In this document: piece after piece, positions 50,169 through 60,541 of the stretch
How the letters are laid out: each line of letters begins with the position of its first letter
Numbering within the stretch: position 1 is the stretch's first letter
NCBI RefSeq assembly: GCF_001457815.1
Contig: NZ_LN898220.1
Span: 124,001-188,000, forward strand
Origin: Vitreoscilla massiliensis
GTDB taxonomy: Bacteria > Pseudomonadota > Gammaproteobacteria > Burkholderiales > Neisseriaceae
DNA: 64,000 nucleotides
Direction of reading: 5' to 3'
Made by a program: the position numbers and the translations under genes
Notes under the pieces: model-generated
Seen by the model: only the letters and a program-made list of their open reading frames with translations
Databases searched by the model: none
What the model was told of the DNA's origin: nothing

Positions 50169-52985
50169 TTATTGCAACTTGGCCAATTGTTCGCTGACTT
50201 TGGCCATCTTGTCATTTAACTGCGCCAATTCAGCACGGTCTTTTTCCACCAAATGCGCAGGCGCTTTGTCGGTATAGCCCGGTTTTTCCAATTTGGCAGT
50301 GAGTTTGTCCAAAGCTTTTTGCAATTTTTCTTGCTCTTTGTTCAAACGTGCGGTTTCGGCAGCTTTGTCGATTTCCACTTTCAGCATCATGCGCGCGCCA
50401 TAAGCCATCGCCACAGGCGCATCGTCTTCTGGCAATACCTCAACACGCTTCACTTCGCTCAAACGCGCCATCATCGGCAAATACGGCAAATACACATCCA
50501 ACTCCGCACCGCCTTCAATGAACAACGGCGCTTTAACCGCAGGACCCAAGTTCATTTCACCGCGCAAATTGCGCACCGCGCCCATCAAGTCTTGCAACAC
50601 CGCCATTTTATCCAAGCTGTCTTGCTTGATTTTGCCCTCATCGGCAAGCGGCCACGATGCCACCATGATGCTGTCTGTATGTTTCGCGTTCGCCAATGGC
50701 GCCACGGTTTGCCACAACTCCTCGGTAATGAACGGCATAATCGGATGCATCAAGCGCAAGATGACTTCCAATACCCGCACCAACACACGACGGGTCGCAC
50801 GTTGTGACACCTCGTCGCCGCTGTTTAGCTGCACTTTGGCCAATTCCACATACCAGTCGCAATACTCATTCCACACAAACTCATAAATGGTTTGTGCGGC
50901 CAAGTCAAAACGGTAAGTGTTAAACGCATCGGCCATCGCCGCTTCGGTTTGTTGCAAGCGCGACAACATCCATTCGTCGACGAAAGAATAAGCCAATGGC
51001 AAGCTTTCGTCTTGACCACAGTCTTTGCCTTCAACATTCATCAACACAAAACGGGTGGCATTCCACAATTTATTGCAGAAATTGCGGTAGCCTTCGGCGC
51101 GTTTGAAATCGAAATTAATCGAGCGGCCCAAACTGGCGTAACTGGCCATAGTGAAGCGCAAGGCATCGGCACCAAACACAGGAATGCCTTCTGGGAACAA
51201 CTTCTCAGTCGCTTTGATGACTTTCGGTGCGGTTTCCGGACGGCGCAAACCGACGGTGCGTTTTTCCAGCAAGTGCGGCAAATCTATGCCATCAATCAAA
51301 TCCACAGGGTCGATGACATTGCCCTCAGATTTGGACATTTTCTTGCCTTCGTTGTCGCGCACCATGCCGTGGATGTACACATCTTTAAACGGCACTTTGC
51401 CGGTAAAGTGTGTGGTCATCATGATCATGCGTGCCACCCAGAAGAAGATGATTTCATAACCAGTTACCAATACTGAGCTAGGCAAGAAGGCTTTCAGTTC
51501 AGGCGTTTGTTCTGGCCAGCCCAAGGTTGAGAACGGTACTAAGGCAGAGCTGAACCATGTGTCCAACACGTCTTCATCGCGGGTCAATACGACATCGTTG
51601 CCGGCCTGTAAACGCGCTTCGGCTTCGGTTTTGGCCACATAGCAACGACCGTTTTCATCGTACCAAGCAGGAATTTGATGGCCCCACCACAATTGGCGTG
51701 AAATACACCAATCTTGGATGTTGTTCATCCATTGGTTGTAAGTGTTAACCCAGTTTTCAGGCACGAATTTCACTTCGCCGCTGTCCACCGCTTGACGGGC
51801 TTTGCCAGCCAAACTCAAACCTGTTTCATCGCCTTCGGCGACTTTTTCCATCGCCACAAACCATTGGCTGGTCAACATCGGTTCAATCACCGAACCCGTA
51901 CGGTCGCCACGCGGCGTTTTCAATTGGTGCGGATCGATTTTGACCAAATACGCTTGTGCTTCCAAATCGGCCACGATGGCTTTGCGTGCATCGAAGCGGT
52001 CTAAGCCAGCATAAACCGCAGGCAAGGCAATTTCGCCTTGGGCTTGGCCTTGGAAATTGTATACTTCGGCATTGGCCAATACTTTGGCGCCCAAATCCAA
52101 CACACTGATGAGTTGGGTTTGATGGCGTTTGCCGACTTCGTAGTCGTTAAAGTCATGAGCAGGGGTGATTTTCACACAGCCCGTACCAAAGTCTTTTTCC
52201 ACATACTCATCGGCAATGACAGGGATGGTGCGGCCTGTAAGCGGCAATACCACTTGTTTGCCGATGAATGCGGCATAGCGCTCGTCTTCTGGATGCACGG
52301 CCACAGCCACGTCGCCCAATAAGGTTTCAGGACGGGTGGTGGCCACGATTAAGGCTTGTGAGGCATCGTCTGCCAATGGGTAACGGATGTGCCACATGGA
52401 GCCGGTTTCATCCACGCTCTCCACTTCCAAATCGGACACCGCAGTGCCCAAGACTGGGTCCCAGTTCACCAAGCGTTTGCCACGGTAAATCAAGCCTTGT
52501 TCAAACAAGCGCACAAACACATCGGTGACGATTTCGGCACGGGTATCGTCCATGGTGAAGTATTCGCGTGACCAATCAACTGAACAGCCGACACGGCGCA
52601 TTTGCTCGGTAATGGTGCCACCAGAAACTTTTTTCCAATCCCAGATTTTGCCCAAGAAAGCCTCACGACCCAAATCATGGCGACTCACACCTTGTGCCGA
52701 CAATTGGCGCTCCACTACAATTTGCGTGGCAATGCCAGCATGGTCGGTACCGGGTACCCAAGCAGTGTTGTAGCCACGCATGCGGTAGTAACGGGTTAAG
52801 CCATCCATAATGGTTTGGTTAAACGCATGGCCCATGTGCAAAGTGCCGGTCACATTCGGTGGGGGCAATTGAATCGCAAAAGAAGGTTTGCTTTCATCAA
52901 TTTGAGGCTCGAACAAACCGTTGCTTTCCCAATATTGGTACCACTTGCCTTCAATTTGCGCTGGATCGTATTTTGCTGCTTCCAT
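50169..52985 (-). CDS. valS: Valyl-tRNA synthetase
   Basis: 938 residues. The class I signatures are PPPNVTGTLHMGHAF (HIGH-type) near residue 40 and GKKMSKSEGN near 550. The editing domain and C-terminal coiled coil (about 870-938) are complete. DUS words fall inside at 52230-52240 and, as a CCGGCC variant, near 51601. No T-box leader is visible. Confidence 0.97.
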   Translation of the reverse strand: MEAAKYDPAQIEGKWYQYWESNGLFEPQIDESKPSFAIQLPPPNVTGTLHMGHAFNQTIMDGLTRYYRMRGYNTAWVPGTDHAGIATQIVVERQLSAQGVSRHDLGREAFLGKIWDWKKVSGGTITEQMRRVGCSVDWSREYFTMDDTRAEIVTDVFVRLFEQGLIYRGKRLVNWDPVLGTAVSDLEVESVDETGSMWHIRYPLADDASQALIVATTRPETLLGDVAVAVHPEDERYAAFIGKQVVLPLTGRTIPVIADEYVEKDFGTGCVKITPAHDFNDYEVGKRHQTQLISVLDLGAKVLANAEVYNFQGQAQGEIALPAVYAGLDRFDARKAIVADLEAQAYLVKIDPHQLKTPRGDRTGSVIEPMLTSQWFVAMEKVAEGDETGLSLAGKARQAVDSGEVKFVPENWVNTYNQWMNNIQDWCISRQLWWGHQIPAWYDENGRCYVAKTEAEARLQAGNDVVLTRDEDVLDTWFSSALVPFSTLGWPEQTPELKAFLPSSVLVTGYEIIFFWVARMIMMTTHFTGKVPFKDVYIHGMVRDNEGKKMSKSEGNVIDPVDLIDGIDLPHLLEKRTVGLRRPETAPKVIKATEKLFPEGIPVFGADALRFTMASYASLGRSINFDFKRAEGYRNFCNKLWNATRFVLMNVEGKDCGQDESLPLAYSFVDEWMLSRLQQTEAAMADAFNTYRFDLAAQTIYEFVWNEYCDWYVELAKVQLNSGDEVSQRATRRVLVRVLEVILRLMHPIMPFITEELWQTVAPLANAKHTDSIMVASWPLADEGKIKQDSLDKMAVLQDLMGAVRNLRGEMNLGPAVKAPLFIEGGAELDVYLPYLPMMARLSEVKRVEVLPEDDAPVAMAYGARMMLKVEIDKAAETARLNKEQEKLQKALDKLTAKLEKPGYTDKAPAHLVEKDRAELAQLNDKMAKVSEQLAKLQ

Positions 52986-53050
52986 GTCACATCTTCATAT
53001 AAAATTCGAAGCCATGATTATAGCGCGAAGGCGTGTTTCAAGCATGTAAA

Positions 53051-53078
53051 AAGCGGCCTGTAAGTTTACAGGCCGCTT
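53051..53078 (-). terminator. DUS-like inverted pair behind yacG
   Basis: GCGGCCTGTAA (53053-53063) and TTTACAGGCCGC (53065-53076) abut closely, flanked by AAAA and TTTT. It separates the pilus cluster from valS. Confidence 0.85.
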
Positions 53079-53094
53079 TTATAGTCGTTTCAAT

Positions 53095-53286
53095 TCATTC
53101 GTGCTTTTGCACCGCTTCACTCATTATGTCTTCATTGTCAGCAGCGATGCTGTATTCGCTTTCTGCCCACGCTCCCAAATCAATCATTTTGCAGCGTTCA
53201 GAACAAAATGGGCGATAACGGTTTTCAGGCAGCCATGCGACAGCGACACCACACTGTGGGCATTTAACGGTTTTTACTTGTTCCAT
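53095..53286 (-). CDS. yacG: DNA gyrase inhibitor YacG
   Basis: 63 residues with a zinc ribbon, CPQCG then CSERCKMIDLGAWA. YacG binds GyrB and blocks its DNA binding in E. coli. Its start lies inside the end of zapD (13-nt overlap), the standard coaE-zapD-yacG order. Confidence 0.93.
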   Translation of the reverse strand: MEQVKTVKCPQCGVAVAWLPENRYRPFCSERCKMIDLGAWAESEYSIAADNEDIMSEAVQKHE

Positions 53287-54062
53287 GCGGGGACACTCAA
53301 TGATTCAAAGCCACACATACTCAGCTTAAAAGGGATGCGTTGGTGCACAGTCGCACCACGTGTGTGGGCAAAATCCGGATGCAAGAAGCGGATATTGGTC
53401 ATGTATTTGTTGGCAGACACTTCGGGGATGACTTCATCGTCCATGTCCACATCGATTTGCAACAGCAAGACTTTTTGACCCAAGCTGTTTTGTTGGAATT
53501 GGCCATTCACTGCTTCACATTCAATCACCACTTGGTTACCGCGCAAAATTTTCAACAAAATTTCGATGGCATCGTAAGTAGGACGCAAAGAGCTGACCCA
53601 CAGATTCAAACGCTCACGGCGTTTTTCTGCTGGCAATTGCAACCAAAAGTGATACGCAGGCAAATCAAATGGATTGACATTGCCCGGAATCGGCACACGC
53701 TGCTTGATGGCCATTAACCATTCGTTTTCGCGCAGGTGTTGGGCAAATTTGTGTTGCACTTGCTGCAAGCCCGCCGCAGCTACCACGATTTCTTGGTGCA
53801 GTGCATATTGTTCAGAATCAGGCTGTATGCTGCTGCCTTGCGGATACAGCATCAGTTTTTGGCGTTCTAACTCTTGCAAAATGTCCAATTTGAATTCGGC
53901 ACGCGCCGCACATTCCATGATTTCAAAAATGGTCAAAAGAGCCAGATGGTGTGACCACATATCGTCTTGAGCCAATACCGCGTTAAACCGCTGGAATAAA
54001 TGCTCAACACGCAACAAATTTCTCACCCGTTCTAAGATTGGATGTTCAAAACGTATGGTCAA
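53274..54062 (-). CDS. zapD: Cell division protein ZapD
   Basis: 262 residues from a TTG at 54062, supported by AGGAGG 4 nt upstream and by the family's N-terminus (TIRFEHPILERVRNLLRVEHL). It cross-links FtsZ filaments at the division site. Cytoplasmic, mainly helical N-terminal half. Confidence 0.92.
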   Translation of the reverse strand: MTIRFEHPILERVRNLLRVEHLFQRFNAVLAQDDMWSHHLALLTIFEIMECAARAEFKLDILQELERQKLMLYPQGSSIQPDSEQYALHQEIVVAAAGLQQVQHKFAQHLRENEWLMAIKQRVPIPGNVNPFDLPAYHFWLQLPAEKRRERLNLWVSSLRPTYDAIEILLKILRGNQVVIECEAVNGQFQQNSLGQKVLLLQIDVDMDDEVIPEVSANKYMTNIRFLHPDFAHTRGATVHQRIPFKLSMCGFESLSVPAWNK

Positions 54063-54070
54063 ACTACCTC

Positions 54071-54673
54071 CTACACCGTACCAAATGATTGTAGATAATG
54101 CTTATGGCATTCTAACACTTGCTGTTGCAATTGTTGCATGTCACCGTGATTTAAAATGACCTCATCCGCAATGGCCAAGCGCTGCGCGCGCGTGGCTTGC
54201 TGCGCCATGATAGACGCGATTTGCTCGCGCGACAATCCACTGCGCGCCATCACCCGCTCCACTTGTAAAGCTTCAGGGCTGTCTATGAGCAACACACGGT
54301 CAACCAAAGCACGAAACTGCGGCAATTCTGTCAATAAGGGTATGTCTACGATAGCATAGGGCGCGCTGATTGTATTTTGCTGTTGCTTAATAGTTTGTAA
54401 AATCAGCGGATGCAAAATGGCTTCCAATTCAGCTTTCGCCTCAGGCCGCTTAAACACCAACTCACGCACATAGTCGCGATTCAAACGCCCATCAACCACC
54501 GCCTCATCTCCAAATGCGGCCTGTATGGCAGGTAAGGCACTGCCTTGGTATGAAGTTAAGCTGCGAGAAATGGCATCTGCATCGATGACAGTAACACCTT
54601 GCTGCATAAACAAATCGGTAGCCGCAGATTTGCCGCTACCGATACCACCGGTTAAACCTACCCAAACCGTCAT
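54071..54673 (-). CDS. coaE: Dephospho-CoA kinase
   Basis: 200 residues. The P-loop GLTGGIGSGKSAATDLF is at the N-terminus and DIPLLTEL is the substrate region. It performs the last step of CoA synthesis. The start overlaps the pilD stop (ATGA), as in Neisseria and Pseudomonas pil clusters. Confidence 0.95.
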   Translation of the reverse strand: MTVWVGLTGGIGSGKSAATDLFMQQGVTVIDADAISRSLTSYQGSALPAIQAAFGDEAVVDGRLNRDYVRELVFKRPEAKAELEAILHPLILQTIKQQQNTISAPYAIVDIPLLTELPQFRALVDRVLLIDSPEALQVERVMARSGLSREQIASIMAQQATRAQRLAIADEVILNHGDMQQLQQQVLECHKHYLQSFGTV

Positions 54674-55560
54674 GCACCGAATCCTGACTTACTCAGCCAC
54701 CATTGGATGAATTGGCCTATCGGTTGATTCAAAATCATCACCAACCAACCGGAAATGGCCAAATAAGGACCAAATGGCATAGGCTGATTTTTGGCGACTT
54801 TCATGATGAGCGCAAATACCAAACCCACCAATGCCGACATCAAGATGATAATCGGCAACACACTGATGCCCAACCATGCACCTAAAGCCGCCAACAGTTT
54901 GAAGTCACCATAACCCATGCCTTCTTTACCAGTGACCAATTTGAACAATTGAAAAATGCTCCACAAACTCAGATAACCGACAATCGCACCCAGCAAAGAA
55001 TCGACCAAAGTAGTCATACCCCAATCGGCCTGTAATAAATACGCAGCCAAGTGAAACACAATACCTGCCCACATCAACGGCAAGGTCAGTTGATCGGGCA
55101 ATAATTGCGTATCGGCATCAATGAATACCATCGCAATCAAATACGCACTGAACACCATCGCCGCGACCGTTGTCCAAGTTGCACCAAACTTCCATGCACA
55201 CACGGCAAACACAATACCCGTCAACAACTCCACCAACGGATAGCGCAGCGAAATTGGATGCTTACAATGCTGGCATTGCCCTTTAAGAAACACATAGCTT
55301 AGCAAGGGAATATTCTGCCAAGGCTTGATGGCCGTTTTACAACTGGGGCAATGCGAAGGCGGCATCAAAATATTAAAACGCGCGCCCTCACCAGCTTCCA
55401 ATGGCAAATCCAATACCTGCTTGGCCTGCAGCCGCCAACTGCGGTTTAAACCCTCAGGCACACGGTAAATCACCACATTTAAAAAGCTACCAACCAACAA
55501 GCCCAATATCATGGAGCCAAACAACAAAACCACTGTTTCCAATCCCATCATGGCTACCAT
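54670..55560 (-). CDS. pilD: Type IV prepilin peptidase / N-methyltransferase
   Basis: 296 residues. Two CxxC pairs, HCPSCKTAI and CQHCKHPIS, form the cytosolic zinc site. The catalytic aspartates are in VFIDADTQLLPDQ and GYGDFKLLAALG. Eight membrane segments. It cleaves and methylates prepilins and so is needed for pili and competence. The start overlaps the pilG stop as TAATG; a later ATG four codons in is possible. Confidence 0.95.
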   Translation of the reverse strand: MVAMMGLETVVLLFGSMILGLLVGSFLNVVIYRVPEGLNRSWRLQAKQVLDLPLEAGEGARFNILMPPSHCPSCKTAIKPWQNIPLLSYVFLKGQCQHCKHPISLRYPLVELLTGIVFAVCAWKFGATWTTVAAMVFSAYLIAMVFIDADTQLLPDQLTLPLMWAGIVFHLAAYLLQADWGMTTLVDSLLGAIVGYLSLWSIFQLFKLVTGKEGMGYGDFKLLAALGAWLGISVLPIIILMSALVGLVFALIMKVAKNQPMPFGPYLAISGWLVMILNQPIGQFIQWWLSKSGFGA

Positions 55561-56798
55561 TACATCACGTTACCAATATTGAACAATGGCAAGTACATGG
55601 CAATCAATAAGAAGCCCACAATACTACCCAACACCACCATAATGATGGGCTCCATCAAACTGGACAATGTTGCTACGGCTTGATCAACTTCATCCTCGTA
55701 GAATTCAGCAGCTTTATTCAACATGTCGTCTACTGAACCCGATTCTTCACCAATGGCCGTCATTTGTAATACCATATTCGGGAATAAATTGGTTTCTTGC
55801 ATAGCTGAAGTCAAAGATGTACCTTGCTGAACTTGTGAGCGAATATGGAATGTGCCTTCTTCATACCAAATATTACCAGCCGCACCCGCAACCGATTCCA
55901 ATGCTTCTACCAAAGGCACGCCCGCAGTAAACAAGGTAGCAGTGGTTCGCGCCCAACGAGCAATGGCGGCCTTTTTAACAATTTGACCAAAAATAGGCAT
56001 ATTCAGTAAGAATTTATCCCAAGCCTTTTGCATTGCAAATGAACGTGAATAAGAAACTTTAAGCACCACAACAAGAACGACACTTAAAATCAACATCCAC
56101 CACCAATTATCAACAAAAAAATCAGAGATGTTCATCACGATTTGAGTTAAATAGGGTAACTCTGCACCTAATCCATCATAAATTTTACCGAATGAAGGCA
56201 ATACGAATAGCATCATCAACACAATTAACCCTACTGCCACCACCACCACTGCAGTGGGATACATCAAAGCACCTTTCACCTTACGCTTAATAGCAGCAGT
56301 TTTCTCCATATAGGTCGCCAATTTATCCAATAATGAATCCAATACACCACCTGCTTCGCCAGCCTCTACCAAACTACAGAATAATTTATCGAAGTATTTT
56401 GGATGTTTACCAAAAGCGGCAGATAAAGATGTACCTTGTTCAATGTCGGAACGCACATCCATTAACAAGTCAGTCATGGATGCATTTGAGTGACCTTTTG
56501 CCACGATTTCAAAAGCTTGTAACAATGGTAAACCTGCTTTCATCATCGTCGCCAATTGGCGTGCAAACAAAGTTACATCAGAGTGTTTGATTTTTTTACG
56601 ACGCGCGGTTTTTAATTTTTGTATGTGTAAGACTTGTACACCGCGTCTGGCCAGTTTTTCACGCGCCTCGTTTTCATTCTTAGCGATGACCTCGCCACGC
56701 ACAACTTGCTGATTGGCACGGCTTTTGCCTTCAAATGAAAAACGGCTCCCTTTTTCTTTTTTTACAGTCGATTTTGTTGCTATTTTAGTGGTTGCCAT
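55560..56798 (-). CDS. pilG: Type IV pilus inner-membrane platform protein
   Basis: 412 residues of the PilC/GspF family (called PilG in Neisseria). Two T2SS-F repeats, FARQLATMMKAGLPLLQAFE near 78 and ARTTATLFTAGVPLVEALE near 280, with three membrane helices. It couples the PilF motor to pilus assembly. It follows pilF after 25 nt. Confidence 0.95.
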   Translation of the reverse strand: MATTKIATKSTVKKEKGSRFSFEGKSRANQQVVRGEVIAKNENEAREKLARRGVQVLHIQKLKTARRKKIKHSDVTLFARQLATMMKAGLPLLQAFEIVAKGHSNASMTDLLMDVRSDIEQGTSLSAAFGKHPKYFDKLFCSLVEAGEAGGVLDSLLDKLATYMEKTAAIKRKVKGALMYPTAVVVVAVGLIVLMMLFVLPSFGKIYDGLGAELPYLTQIVMNISDFFVDNWWWMLILSVVLVVVLKVSYSRSFAMQKAWDKFLLNMPIFGQIVKKAAIARWARTTATLFTAGVPLVEALESVAGAAGNIWYEEGTFHIRSQVQQGTSLTSAMQETNLFPNMVLQMTAIGEESGSVDDMLNKAAEFYEDEVDQAVATLSSLMEPIIMVVLGSIVGFLLIAMYLPLFNIGNVM

Positions 56799-56823
56799 AA
56801 TGCTTTCCCTTATTTTTTATGTA

Positions 56824-58500
56824 TCAGTCGTTGGTGGTGGCTGAAACTTCCTCTAATGAAGTCAATCCCTTCATAGCTTTTAGCAAACCCGCCGTACGCA
56901 AATCCACCATTCCCTCTTTATACGCAATGTCCGCAATGTCTACTGCCGTGCCATTTTTCATAATAACACGTTGAATTTCATCTGTAATTGGCATGATTTC
57001 ATACACACCCAAACGCCCTTTATAACCACTGCCACGGCAACGATCACACCCCACTGGGCCGCAAAACTCGAAATCTTGTGCCAACATGTCTTCAGTAAAG
57101 CCTAGTTTTACCAAAGCTTCTACCGGTGGGCGCTCTATCGGTGTTTTACATTCTACACACAAGCGCCGTAACAGTCGCTGTGCCATAATCAAGTTTACTG
57201 AACTAGCAATGTTGAATGGCGCCACGCCCATGTTTAACATACGCGACAAAGTCGCCGGAGCATTATTGGTATGCAGAGTTGAAAACACCATATGACCTGT
57301 TTGAGCGGCTTTAATCGCAATATCAGCGGTCTCCAAGTCACGTATCTCACCCACCATGATGATGTCTGGGTCTTGACGTAAGAATGATTTTAAAGCGGCC
57401 GAAAATGTCAAACCTTGCTTATCATTCACGTTCACTTGATTGATGCCAGGTAAGTTAATCTCGGCAGGGTCTTCGGCTGTAGAAATATTCACATCAGGTT
57501 GATTCAAAATATTCAAACATGTATACAAAGACACCGTCTTACCTGAACCCGTAGGACCCGTTACCAACACCATGCCATAAGGCCTATGGATGGCATCCAA
57601 TAACATTTCTTTTTGGAAATCTTCGAACCCCAGCTGATCAATATTTAGAGATGCCGCCGTAGAATCCAAAATACGCATTACAATTTTTTCACCAAAGAGT
57701 GTCGGCAATGTACTCACACGCAAGTCAATGGCACGTGTATCACTGACTTTTAATTTAATCCTACCATCTTGAGGAATTCGTTTTTCTGAGATATCCAATG
57801 CCGACATCACTTTAATCCGTGATGCAATTTGCTCACGAATTTGCGTTGGGGGATTAACCACCTCGCGCAATTGACCATCCACACGAAAACGTACCCGTGC
57901 TGTTTTCTCATAAAATTCAAAATGGATGTCCGAAGCACCTGCCTTCAAGGCATCCAACAAAATTTTATGCACAAACTTGGCGATAGGGCCATCTTCAACC
58001 TGCTCTTCCTCTGCAACCGCCATGGTTTGACTGCCACCAATTAAATCGGCATCAAAATCATCCAACATATTGGTAGAAGAAGCCCCAATACGTTCCAATA
58101 AACCCAATAATTGGTCGGCCTGCACCACCACCAAATCAATGGAAACACCGGAAGAAAAAGTCGCTTTCTGTAATAACGGCAAAACCGATGGGTCAATCAC
58201 ACCAACAGTTAACCTTCTTCCCCGCTTCAATAAAGGCACTGCATGGTATTTGGTACTCAAATCTTCGGTTAAGGCTGAAAAATCTAATTTATCTTGATTG
58301 TAAAAATTCAAATCAAACAAGGGACAACTGAATAATTTCGCCAATAACTGCGCCAATTGGGGAGCTGATATAATTTTTTCTTGCAATAAAAACACCACAG
58401 CCGATTTGTTTTCAGCTACCGCTTTTTCAATAAAACCTTTGGCCTTTTCCTCGCTGATGATTTGCTGTTGAACCAATATTCGTAACAAGCCACTGTCCAT
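56824..58500 (-). CDS. pilF: Type IV pilus assembly ATPase
   Basis: 558 residues of the PilB/GspE family (PilF in Neisseria). Walker A is TGPTGSGKTVSLY, Asp box and Walker B are in IIMVGEIRDLETADI, and a zinc module has CVEC and CDRC pairs. The N-terminal MshEN domain spans about 1-150. It drives pilus extension. PilZ, encoded at 12.5 kb, is its usual partner. Confidence 0.95.
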   Translation of the reverse strand: MDSGLLRILVQQQIISEEKAKGFIEKAVAENKSAVVFLLQEKIISAPQLAQLLAKLFSCPLFDLNFYNQDKLDFSALTEDLSTKYHAVPLLKRGRRLTVGVIDPSVLPLLQKATFSSGVSIDLVVVQADQLLGLLERIGASSTNMLDDFDADLIGGSQTMAVAEEEQVEDGPIAKFVHKILLDALKAGASDIHFEFYEKTARVRFRVDGQLREVVNPPTQIREQIASRIKVMSALDISEKRIPQDGRIKLKVSDTRAIDLRVSTLPTLFGEKIVMRILDSTAASLNIDQLGFEDFQKEMLLDAIHRPYGMVLVTGPTGSGKTVSLYTCLNILNQPDVNISTAEDPAEINLPGINQVNVNDKQGLTFSAALKSFLRQDPDIIMVGEIRDLETADIAIKAAQTGHMVFSTLHTNNAPATLSRMLNMGVAPFNIASSVNLIMAQRLLRRLCVECKTPIERPPVEALVKLGFTEDMLAQDFEFCGPVGCDRCRGSGYKGRLGVYEIMPITDEIQRVIMKNGTAVDIADIAYKEGMVDLRTAGLLKAMKGLTSLEEVSATTND

Positions 58501-58565
58501 GATTTCAACCCCTATAAATATCTTGTTATCATACGTAATTCGTTATTTTTTGTCATTTTAAAATA

Positions 58566-58594
58566 AAAAAAGTCGGCATTAAGCCGACTTTTTT
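58566..58594. terminator. Terminator behind the porin gene
   Basis: AAAAAAGTCGGC, ATTAA, GCCGACTTTTTT makes a 12-bp stem 19 nt past the porin stop on the minus strand. Confidence 0.92.
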
Positions 58595-58612
58595 ACCAAT
58601 CTAGAGTTTAGA

Positions 58613-59671
58613 TTAGAATTTGTGACGCAAACCTACACCAACTGAGTACAAATCACCATCATCCAATTTGCCTTCGTCGTTGAAACCGTTTGCAGCATTC
58701 ATCCAACCAGCAGATACCAAAGCGGTAGTGCGTTTAGACAAAGCATAATCAGCACCAATAATCACTTGATCGTAGCCAGAGTTATCTAAATCGCTACCAT
58801 TGATTTTTTGATCCCAACCATGAGCGTAAGTGATTTTAGGAGTTACTGCACCGATAGTGTAAGCAACAGAAATTGCAGCTTCGTGAGCTTTATCAGCAGT
58901 ACCACCAATTAAACCGCTACCGTAAGCATCGTAAGCTGGCATATCTTTAGCGTATTGGTAAGCCAAACCAACGAACAAGTTGTTCGCATCGTAACCACCT
59001 TCAACACGTACTAATTGACCATCGTCATCACCAGCAGTGGCTTTGTACAAACCATAACCGACTTTACCGAAGAAACCAGAGTTTTCGTAGTTCAAACCAA
59101 CGATAGTACTTTGACCAAAGTCATCTTTACCTGGTTTGTCAAAACGACCTTCAGTAGCACTGTCAGACAATTGATGAGTGATGTTGAAATCAAAACCACC
59201 GAAGTTAGGAGAATCGTAACGGATACCTTGGCTACGACCGTCAAAACGAGTCATGGTAGCCAAACCACGGGCAGCTGCACCAGCACCTGTACGGTATTCC
59301 CAAATATCCATGGTTTCCATGTTTTCGTTGAATTGGTCAGATACGTAACCAGCACGTACTTTACCGAAACCACCTTCTAAACCAATAAATGTATCACGAG
59401 TGTTCCAGCCTTCTGACACTTGAGCACCAGCCAAAGACACACGTTGTTCAACTTGCCAAATGGCTTTCAAGCCATTACCCAAGTCTTCTTCACCTTTGAA
59501 GCCGATACGTGAACCGTAGTCTTCCATTTGAGTAATAGTGCCGTCTTGTGAGTTATTACCGTCTTGGAAGGTAACGCCCAAGCCACCTTTGATTTGACCG
59601 TACAAAACCACGTCAGCCATAGCTGCAACAGGCAAAGCAGTTAAAGCCAAAGCAATCAGAGTTTTTTTCAT
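58613..59671 (-). CDS. General outer-membrane porin (neisserial PorB-like)
   Basis: 352 residues. The signal peptide MKKTLIALALTALPVAAMA is followed by DVVLYGQIKGGL, the typical first strand. Alternating beta strands run to a C-terminal RHKF, whose final Phe is the BAM signal. It forms trimeric channels for small solutes. The start has AAGGAATG upstream. Codon use is strongly biased, and no DUS word lies inside, both fitting a highly expressed gene. Confidence 0.94.
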   Translation of the reverse strand: MKKTLIALALTALPVAAMADVVLYGQIKGGLGVTFQDGNNSQDGTITQMEDYGSRIGFKGEEDLGNGLKAIWQVEQRVSLAGAQVSEGWNTRDTFIGLEGGFGKVRAGYVSDQFNENMETMDIWEYRTGAGAAARGLATMTRFDGRSQGIRYDSPNFGGFDFNITHQLSDSATEGRFDKPGKDDFGQSTIVGLNYENSGFFGKVGYGLYKATAGDDDGQLVRVEGGYDANNLFVGLAYQYAKDMPAYDAYGSGLIGGTADKAHEAAISVAYTIGAVTPKITYAHGWDQKINGSDLDNSGYDQVIIGADYALSKRTTALVSAGWMNAANGFNDEGKLDDGDLYSVGVGLRHKF

Positions 59672-60112
59672 TGCTGCATTCCTTTTCTAGTCTAAAACGA
59701 ACTTAAACGTTGTTCCCAACATATTCAAGCTTAGGGGTTAACCGCTGCTCTGACAAACAGATTCAGGCGATTGATGGTTGTTAATATAAATCGTTCGTTG
59801 TAAAAATACAAACCGTAATGCCGTTTTAAGCCATACCTGTGATCAAAAAAGTTACACCTCACTCCAATAAAATAAAAAAACTCATTAAATTCAATCAAAT
59901 AACAACCATTTCCACTCCAATCCAAACCTCACACACCTGTTGCAAAAATACCAATACTTTATTTACTTGAAAACAGACAAGTCAGTTAGTCTAAAAAATC
60001 TACCGTTTAAAGCAATCAACCCATTTTATTTTTTTATTTTTAATATCATTAACTTACAAGGAAAGCACGTGCATCACTTCCACTAAGTAATTGAACATAA
60101 AGGAGCTAAAAA
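59672..60112. promoter_or_regulatory. Long AT-rich region between porin and comEA
   Basis: 441 bp between divergent genes, far richer in A/T than average and free of DUS words. It must hold the porin promoter, a possible long porin leader and the comEA promoter. I cannot assign specific boxes. A 64-codon minus-strand frame in it lacks coding character. Confidence 0.45.
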
Positions 60113-60451
60113 ATGAAACACTTATTCATTGCCTTGCTGGCTTTGTTGCTCACCTCTCCTGTATGGGCTGCCATCAACATCAACACTGCAACCGAAGCCG
60201 AGTTACAAACCCTATCGGGCATAGGTCCAAGCAAGGCCAAAGCCATCGTTGAATACCGCAAACAAAACGGCAACTTCAAAACCACTGCCGACATTAAAAA
60301 CGTGAAAGGCATTGGTGATGGCATTTTCAACAAAATCTCTGCCGAAATCAGTGTGACTGGAACTGCAGCAAAAGCCGCTCCCAAACCAGCTACGGCACCA
60401 GCGGCCAAACCTGCAGCTAAAAAATCTGTTCCAGTCAAACCAGCCGCCTAA
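60113..60451 (+). CDS. comEA: ComEA-like periplasmic DNA-binding protein
   Basis: 112 residues behind AAAGGAGC. The signal peptide is MKHLFIALLALLLTSPVWA. A helix-hairpin-helix pair follows: ININTATEAELQTLSGIGPS and KNVKGIGDGIFNKI. The tail is Ala/Pro/Lys-rich. Neisserial ComE proteins of this size bind incoming DNA in the periplasm and ratchet it inward. Single gene with its own terminator. Confidence 0.92.
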   Translation: MKHLFIALLALLLTSPVWAAININTATEAELQTLSGIGPSKAKAIVEYRKQNGNFKTTADIKNVKGIGDGIFNKISAEISVTGTAAKAAPKPATAPAAKPAAKKSVPVKPAA

Positions 60452-60462
60452 ACCGCATTACA

Positions 60463-60493
60463 AAAAAAGAGCACCGATTTGGTGCTCTTTTTG
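60463..60493 (+). terminator. Terminator of comEA
   Basis: AAAAAGAGCACC, GATTT, GGTGCTCTTTTT, 12 nt past the stop. Confidence 0.92.
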
Positions 60494-60541
60494 ATTTTGC
60501 CATCCTACTTATAATAATGACAATAATGATTTACAGACCGC

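Noticed and set aside
59731..59925. 64-codon minus-strand frame upstream of the porin
   Set aside because: Rich in Phe, Tyr and Asn because the DNA is AT-rich, with no ribosome site; more likely leader or promoter DNA.
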